DNA from: Paratinospora sagittata
Taxonomy: Eukaryota; Streptophyta; Magnoliopsida; Ranunculales; Menispermaceae
Reading direction: 5' to 3'
NCBI GenBank assembly: GCA_035771175.1
Contig: CM069593.1
Location: 37,615,741 to 37,679,740 of the forward strand
DNA: 64,000 nt
Position numbers and translations under genes: made by a program. A model generated the notes under the pieces. It was not told the DNA's origin, did not search any database, and worked only from the letters and a program-made list of their open reading frames with translations. Below are positions 58,358 to 64,000 of the stretch, in pieces (positions within the stretch are counted from its first letter, which is position 1; each line of letters opens with the position of its first letter).

Positions 58358-59760
58358 TTGGGGTTGTCCAAAGCCGACATCAATGGAATAAGTCCTTCCA
58401 TTTGCATGCACAAGATCTTGATGGAGGATTCTTACAAGCCTTCAATTGAGCATCAAAGAAGGCTAAATCCACCCATGAAAGAGGTTGTCAAAGCTGAAAT
58501 TTTAAAGTGGCTCAAGGCGGGAATCATATACGCCATTTTAGATAGTTCATGGGTAAGTCCGGATCAAGTGGTGCCCAAGAAAGGTGATATGACTGTAGTG
58601 ATGAATGATAGGAATGAGCCAATTTCCACTAGAATAGTAACGGGTTGGATAGTTTGCATAGACTACCGGAAGCTTAACAAGACTACAAGGAAGGATCACT
58701 TTTCCCTTCCTTTTATTGATCAAATGCTAGATCGGTTGGCAGGCTTCCATTACTATTGTTTCCTAGACGGATATTCGGGGTATAATCAGATAGCCATCGC
58801 CCCGGAGGATCAAGAGAAGACTAAATTCACTTGCTCGTATGGTACTTTTGGTTTTCGGCGCATGTCGTTTGGATTATGTAATGCACCGGCGACGTTTCAA
58901 TGGTGCATGCTAGCTATATTTTTTTATTTGATAGAGGACATCATGGAGGTTTTTATGGACGATTTTTCAGTATTTGGGTCCTCATTTGATCATTGTTTGC
59001 ATAACCTCTCCCTTGTGTTGAAGAGATGTGAAGAAACAAACCTTGTACTTAATTGGGAGAAGTGTCATTTCATGGTACATGAGGGCATTGTTCTTGGCCA
59101 CCGAATTTCGTCTAAGGGCCTTGAGGCAGACAAGGCGAAGATTGTTACTTTAGAAAAGCTTCCACATCCAAAGAGTGTTAAGGACATAAGGAGTTTTTTG
59201 GGGCATGCAGGTTTCTATAGAAGATTTATAAAGGATTTTTCCAAGATTTCCAAGCCTCTTTGCAACCTCCTTGAGAAAGAAACTCTATTCGTGTTTGATG
59301 AGCATTGTGAGGAAGCTTTTGAGTTGATCAAGAAAACTTTGATATCAGCACCTATCATGGTGATACCGGATTGGAGTGAACCGTTCGAGATCATGTGTGA
59401 TGCGAGCGATTATGCAGTAGGAGCAGTTCTTGGGCAGAGGCGAGATAAGATGTTCCTGTCCATTTATTATTCGAGTAGGACACTTGATGGGGCTCAGCAA
59501 AATTACTCAACAACCGAGAAGGAATTACTAGCGGTGGTCTTTGTTTGTGATAAGTTTAGATCCTACATCATTGGGTCTAAAGTGATTGTCTATACCGAAC
59601 ATGCCGCCATCCGCTACTTATTTGAGAAGAAGGATGCAAAGCCTCAGTTGATTAAATGGGTCCTCTTCCTTCAAGAGTTTGATATGGAGATTAGGGACAA
59701 GAAAGGGAGTGAGAATGTAGTTGCGGATCACTTATCTCGGTTGAAACTAGATGAGCAAGA
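58358..59760 (+). pseudogene. Athila reverse transcriptase and RNase H
   Basis: Part of a 574-residue open stretch (58358-60082). RT motifs: [33 protein letters not shown] and the catalytic FMDDFSVFG; then the connection [18 protein letters not shown]. RNase H starts at CDASDYAVGAVLGQ, with TEKELLAVVF and VADHLSRL. All catalytic residues appear present. Confidence 0.93.
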
Positions 59761-60496
59761 TGATGGTGTGCCTATTTTGGAAACATTTCCAAATGAACAA
59801 TTATATGGGCTATTTGCTAACCTTCCTTGGTATGCTGATTATGTAAACTACTTGGCTAGTAGTGTCTTACCTCCGGATCTATCTTATGCAAGGAAGAAGA
59901 AGTTTCTACATAATGTGCACTACTACCTTTGGGATGAGCCCTTGATATTTAAGAGGTACAATGATCAAATTATTAGGCGGTGTGTACCAGAGGAGGAAGT
60001 GCAGTCTATTCTCCATGATTGTCATTTGTCTCCATATGGTGGTCGCTTTGGGGCTACAAGGACAGCGGCAAAGGTTCTTTAAAGTGGGTTCTATTGGCCT
60101 CCATTGTTTCGAGATAGTTATGCTTATGTGAAGACATGTGATCGATGCCAACGTCTTGGTACTATTTCGAGGAAACATGAGCAACCATTGACTAATATAT
60201 TTGAGGTGGAGCTATTCGATGTTTGGGGTATAGATTTCATGGCACCGTTTCCCTCTTCATGCGGGAAGACATACATTCTCTTAGCGATTGACTACGTTTC
60301 AAAGTGGGTGGAAGCAATTGCCACAATTACAAATGATGCAAAGGTAGTGAAGAGGGAGTTCAAGCCGGGTCAAGAGGTTCTTTTATACAATTCGCGGTTG
60401 ACATTGTTTCCGGGTAAACTGAAGTCTAAGTGGTCGGATCCTTTTCTTATTGAGAAAGTGTTTCCATATGGAACAATCCAGTTGCGTAGCAAGTAA
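59761..60496 (+). pseudogene. Athila integrase with the catalytic core deleted
   Basis: Zinc domain: CHLSPYGGRFG, where the second His of HHCC is Arg, and CDRC. TAA at 60080-60082 replaces a Gln codon. First catalytic Asp is present in WGIDFMAP. After NDAKVV (about 60350) the sequence jumps in frame to REFKPGQEVLLYNSRL, so the second Asp, the Glu and the rest of the core are missing (roughly 150 residues compared with the family). Confidence 0.88.
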
Positions 60497-62310
60497 GGCT
60501 CTCTTTTTTGAGTCAATGGACATTGGGTGAAACACTACTATGGGCAAGAGCATGCGCATGAGGACAATTTGTGCTTGGAGGACCCTAATTGAGGAGCTTG
60601 AAGGAAGTCGGGCGGATGACTATAAACCAAGGGCTTGTTGGGAGGCAACCCATCGGTTATGAAGTTTTATTATTTTTGGTGTTTTAATTTATTTATTTTT
60701 TAGTCATTGTAGTATAGGTTTGACTTTCGTGCCTTGACAAGTTTTGTTTTTTTTCCTTTCCAGGTTCTAAAGTAAGTTTGGGGGATCTCTTTGGAGCATT
60801 GAGGAGAGATGAATAGCACACATCTTCACCCAATTAAGTTTAGGGGGTTTTCTAAACTCCTCTATCTCTTATATGCCTCTATTTTTTTCTTTATTTGTTT
60901 ATATCATGCATTGAGGATAATGCTTACTTTAAGTTTGGGGGGAGAGTTTTAAATTTTTGTCATGGTATGATAGTTGCGTATGCATTAGTTTAAGCTAGGT
61001 AGTCACATTCTTTTACAATTTTAGACTTACTTATGGCCGGCCAATGATAAGAGAACACTTTAGAGATATGAAACAATAGGAGAATGTAGAGAGTTACCTA
61101 TATGTCTGTCTGCTTGATCCAACTTTTGTTGGGAATTGTTGGAGAGACTTAACCATTTGTACATGATTTTTTATCATTGGATTAAGATTGTTGGGAATGG
61201 ACCTTTGCTTGCTAAGGCATATCTTAGATCTCTAGGGATTCTAGAACAAGTTTGATCACTACTTGAGGCGAAATCCTAGTTAACACACCATGAGGAAGAT
61301 GATTTAGGCCATGTTTGAAAACGTTTGAGCCAAATAACCTACCTTACTTTTTATTGTATCAATAGTTCCCATTTTGAGCTGAATGTCATTTTCTTTGTTT
61401 CCTTTGCGTGATGAACTTTGAGCTTTATCTGTTAAAACTCCCTATTTTTCAACCTTTGTACCTTATACACTTTGATCTTGTTGGAGTGTTATTATTTGAA
61501 AGGTTGAGATGGAGAATGAAAAAGAGACAAAAAGGGTGAAAAAAAGGGAATAAAGAAAAGAAAAGAAATGTGAAGTTTGCTTATGGATTATATTGAAAGA
61601 AAAAGAAGAAACAGGGTGTTACACTCATGTATTGGAAAGAAATAAGTTTTGGGGTGTAGCATTCTATTAAAAAAAAATGAATGATGATAAGAAGCAAACA
61701 AAAGAATGGGAAGTGAATAAAAGTGTGAATTGTAAAGTGGATATATGCACTGAAAGAGGGGTTTTTGGTTTCAAAAGTAATGTAGTGGATGACAAAAATT
61801 GATCAAAGTGTTTAGGGTGCTTTTTGAGCTAAAATTTTCCTATTTTTCCCTACCTTTGAACCTAGGCCTTACATTACGACCCATGAAAGACTTATTAATT
61901 CTAAATGATGTGTGATCTACATTAGTGAAGACTGGTGTGAAAAACTTGCCTATGAAGTTCCAACTTAAATCATTTATTTTGAGATCTTACAGTTAACACT
62001 TACTTGCACTTGTTCATGAATTGCATGATTAGTTTGATGAGATTAGTTGTGTACTTATGTGTTAAAGAATAAAAGATGAAACTTGGTGAGAATTGGGTTG
62101 AGAAATCTAGACAATTTTATACTCTTGAAATTTTTTCCTAGAAGTGAATATTCCTTTTGGTGTAATCTTGGATGCCATGTATGTGTTTATAATGTTGAGT
62201 TAAGTCTTTAATTGTGCGAGATTGTGTCTGTAGTAGGGTTGTGATAATTAGGAGTTTCAGTTTTGTTTTCCTTTGCTCGAAACGATCAAAGTCCTTAGTT
62301 TGGGGGTATT
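60497..62310 (+). other. 3' non-coding region of D
   Basis: About 1.8 kb with no ORF over 60 residues on the sense strand. The TTGGGAGGCAACCCA passage (60638) and several AAGTTTGGGGG tracts (60770, 60930) are typical of Athila 3' ends. An env-like gene, found here in some Athila elements, is not detectable. Purine-rich low-complexity sequence at 61500-61740. Confidence 0.7.
62296..62310 (+). promoter_or_regulatory. Polypurine tract of D
   Basis: TAGTTTGGGGGTATT directly precedes the TGATAG start of the 3' LTR. Confidence 0.65.
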
Positions 62311-63825
62311 TGATAGTTGCATATTTAGACATGTTTTAGGAGTGTTTTATAGTTGTTTTAGGATGACTTATGCGCTAGTTTAGTGTGTTTATGCTAGTTT
62401 TGAGTCATTTGTCAGTTTAGGAATAAATTAGTTTTTATGCATTATTTTGGTTTGTTAATTTATATATTGGATCAATTTATGTTTTGAGTGTGTTAATTAC
62501 TTGTTTTGCATTGTTTTGCATTGTTTTGCAGGTATTTAGATGTGTGCAAGTGAGCATGAATGATGGACACAACATATGAAAAGCCTAGATGATGTTTCAT
62601 GAAGAACTCAAGTCAAAAAGTAGAAGAAAATTGGTTAAGTCCACAAGAAGGAAGTCAAGTGGAGTAGAAAAATGGCTAAGTCCACAGACAGAGCACAACC
62701 CAGTCTCTGGGCGCCGCGGCGCACATCGCGGCGCCAGGTGATCAGTAAATGAGGGTTATGGGCGCCATGGCACCCATGAGAAACCAAACGCAATGTCGTA
62801 GCGCTGGAAAGTGTGAAAATGAAAGAACTGGGCGACGTGGCGCCCGAAGAAAACTTAACACAGCGTCGCAGCGCTGCTTGACTATTCATCTTCGATTGGT
62901 TTTTGGCAACTTTCTAATTTAAATTGGACACGACTTTGGGCACACAAGATATCAATTTGGAGGGTTTTTCAAGAGGAAGACATTGGAGAAGAAAGAGGAA
63001 ACGGGTAGAGTGAAGTAGAGAAGAACATCAACGTCAAAGATTATTGAAAATCTCTACAACATTCAGTTTGCTTTCCTTTGTTATGTTTCATGCTAAATTT
63101 CATACTCTCTGTTTTCATGTCTTTAGTTTTGAACTAAACCTCGTTTCTAGATGTGTAGATTGATCCAAACTTGAGATTATGTCTTAAATTTTATTGCTGA
63201 ATTATTATTACTAAAGTTCTTAGTTTATTTATAATTTTCTGTGCGTAAAGCTTTTGATCCCCTGATCAAGGATTGACCGATCGTAGACTCAAGGTAGATG
63301 TTTCACAAGAGGGTACCTTGGGTTGGAATATGGAGAGTATAGCCTAGGTTATCGTGAGACTCACAAGGAGATCGAGACCCTTTGAGGTCGCTAGGTGGAA
63401 ATCATAGAACTTAGTGAGTTGTTGTTATCTTTGGTTTTCATCGAAAGAGTTAAGCCAAAGCAACAAGAATATGCTCTAATCAATGCTCCAAAATAGGGGA
63501 TTAGAAAGGTTAGGATTTCCGACTTATAGGCTAAGGAACTGATTTAATAATAATATATTTATATAGACATAGTTAAGGGTGAGGTGACATCGAACCTCTA
63601 GACCATTCTACCATTGTTTTCCTATCCGATTTACATTGCTTTGCTAGTTAATAATTAGTTGTTTTCATTACTATTTTAATCACTCAAACATTTGAATTCG
63701 ATTGTCTAAATAAAATTAAGGTTAAAACGTGATAGCTAGTGTTCTAATTATCCCTGAGGACGATACTCGATTTTATCAGATTATATTATAACTTGGCACC
63801 GTACACTCGCGGTTTGTAATCAACA
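62311..63825 (+). repeat. 3' LTR of D (1515 bp)
   Basis: TGATAGTTGC...CAATCAACA. Contains repeated GC-rich words: GGGCGCCGCGGCGC, CATCGCGGCGCC, GGGCGACGTGGCGCC, CAGCGTCGCAGCGC at 62706-62875. These words recur in Athila-type LTRs E and L. CATTGTTTTGCA is tripled at 62495-62531. CGCAT duplication follows. Confidence 0.95.
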
Positions 63826-63830
63826 CGCAT

Positions 63831-64000
63831 GTAGCCATGGAAAACAAGCACAAAGAGACATGGGCACTTGAGAAGTTGAAAGATCTGGTGGAAGGGTGGC
63901 CACAACCAAAGGTTTTTGTTACCGATAAAGAATTGGCCTTGAGGAATGCAGTGAAAACGGTTTTTCCAAATGTTATAAATTTGTTGTGTAGTTGGCACAT
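63831..64000 (+). pseudogene. MULE transposase, part 2 (continues past the window)
   Basis: In frame with 54938-54940 once one CGCAT copy is discounted. Encodes KETWALEKLKDL, the second catalytic Asp in VFVTDKELALRNA, then FPNVINLLCSWH, the classical order of the MULE core. The third acidic residue would lie beyond 64000. Confidence 0.85.

Larger units (their letters stand above)
54941..63825 (+). mobile_element. Element D: Athila-type Ty3 retrotransposon, decayed
   Basis: Flanked by perfect CGCAT duplications (54936-54940, 63826-63830). LTRs 54941-55726 and 62311-63825, tRNA-Asp-like primer site, gag, protease, RT, RNase H, a shortened integrase, and a long 3' non-coding region with no env-like frame left. 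Several stops and frameshifts. The 5' LTR lacks about 720 bp present in the 3' LTR and begins TT in place of TG. Confidence 0.95.

Noticed and set aside
61500..61740. Microsatellite or gene leader in purine-rich stretch
   Set aside because: Irregular A/G-rich sequence inside the 3' non-coding region of D; no repeat unit or signal beyond composition.

Overview
The window is a repeat-dense block of a flowering-plant nuclear genome, probably pericentromeric or other heterochromatin. It is built almost wholly from LTR retrotransposons inserted into one another, plus hairpin elements and one broken DNA-transposon gene. The species cannot be read from the sequence. The evidence for a plant is the lineage mix: Tekay/Del-type Ty3 chromoviruses with a C-terminal chromodomain and a tRNA-iMet primer site, Athila-type Ty3 elements with a tRNA-Asp-like primer site, a Sirevirus-like Ty1/copia element, and a FAR1/MURA-type MULE transposase. 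I see no intact host gene, rRNA, tRNA or CRISPR array.

Layout: (1) 1-11019, element A, a young chromovirus; the window begins inside its 5' LTR. Order: LTR, PBS, AT-rich leader, ORF1, gag-protease-RT-RNaseH, integrase-chromodomain, PPT, LTR. (2) 11020-14539, LTR of an older family that A entered. (3) 14540-37115, a decayed minus-strand Athila-like element, opened by a copia-type LTR (K). K holds an Athila-type solo LTR (E), which holds chromovirus copy B (17773-29711, same family as A), and a separate solo LTR (F). A further Athila solo LTR (L) lies at 33764-35141. (4) 37116-49847, minus-strand copia element G; its 3' LTR holds a 415-bp hairpin element and its 5' LTR holds LTR H, which holds a 1.67-kb chimera (hairpin + ORF1 + LTR end). 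(5) 50852-52264, solo LTR J of the A/B family. (6) 54117-64000, a decayed MULE transposase split by Athila element D (54941-63825).

Most insertions can be delimited by 5-bp target duplications read directly: B TTAAG, E GTTCT, L GTGTG, hairpin AGGAA, chimera GTTTA, H CTTTT, J TTTGG, D CGCAT, F GGAAT/GGAGT. This gives an order of insertion.

Most unusual is the A/B family. It carries an extra 530-residue ORF upstream of gag. ORF1 and gag are each preceded by a strong 3' splice-acceptor-like tract a few bases before the ATG. Integrase lies in the +1 frame after an A7 run present in both copies. In A the LTR promoter carries about 16 phased copies of a heat-shock-element-like palindrome. The second point of interest is a class of hairpin and chimeric elements that end in the same GGTGTGACA as the chromovirus LTR 3' terminus and are flanked by 5-bp duplications, suggesting mobilisation in trans by retroviral-type integrase.
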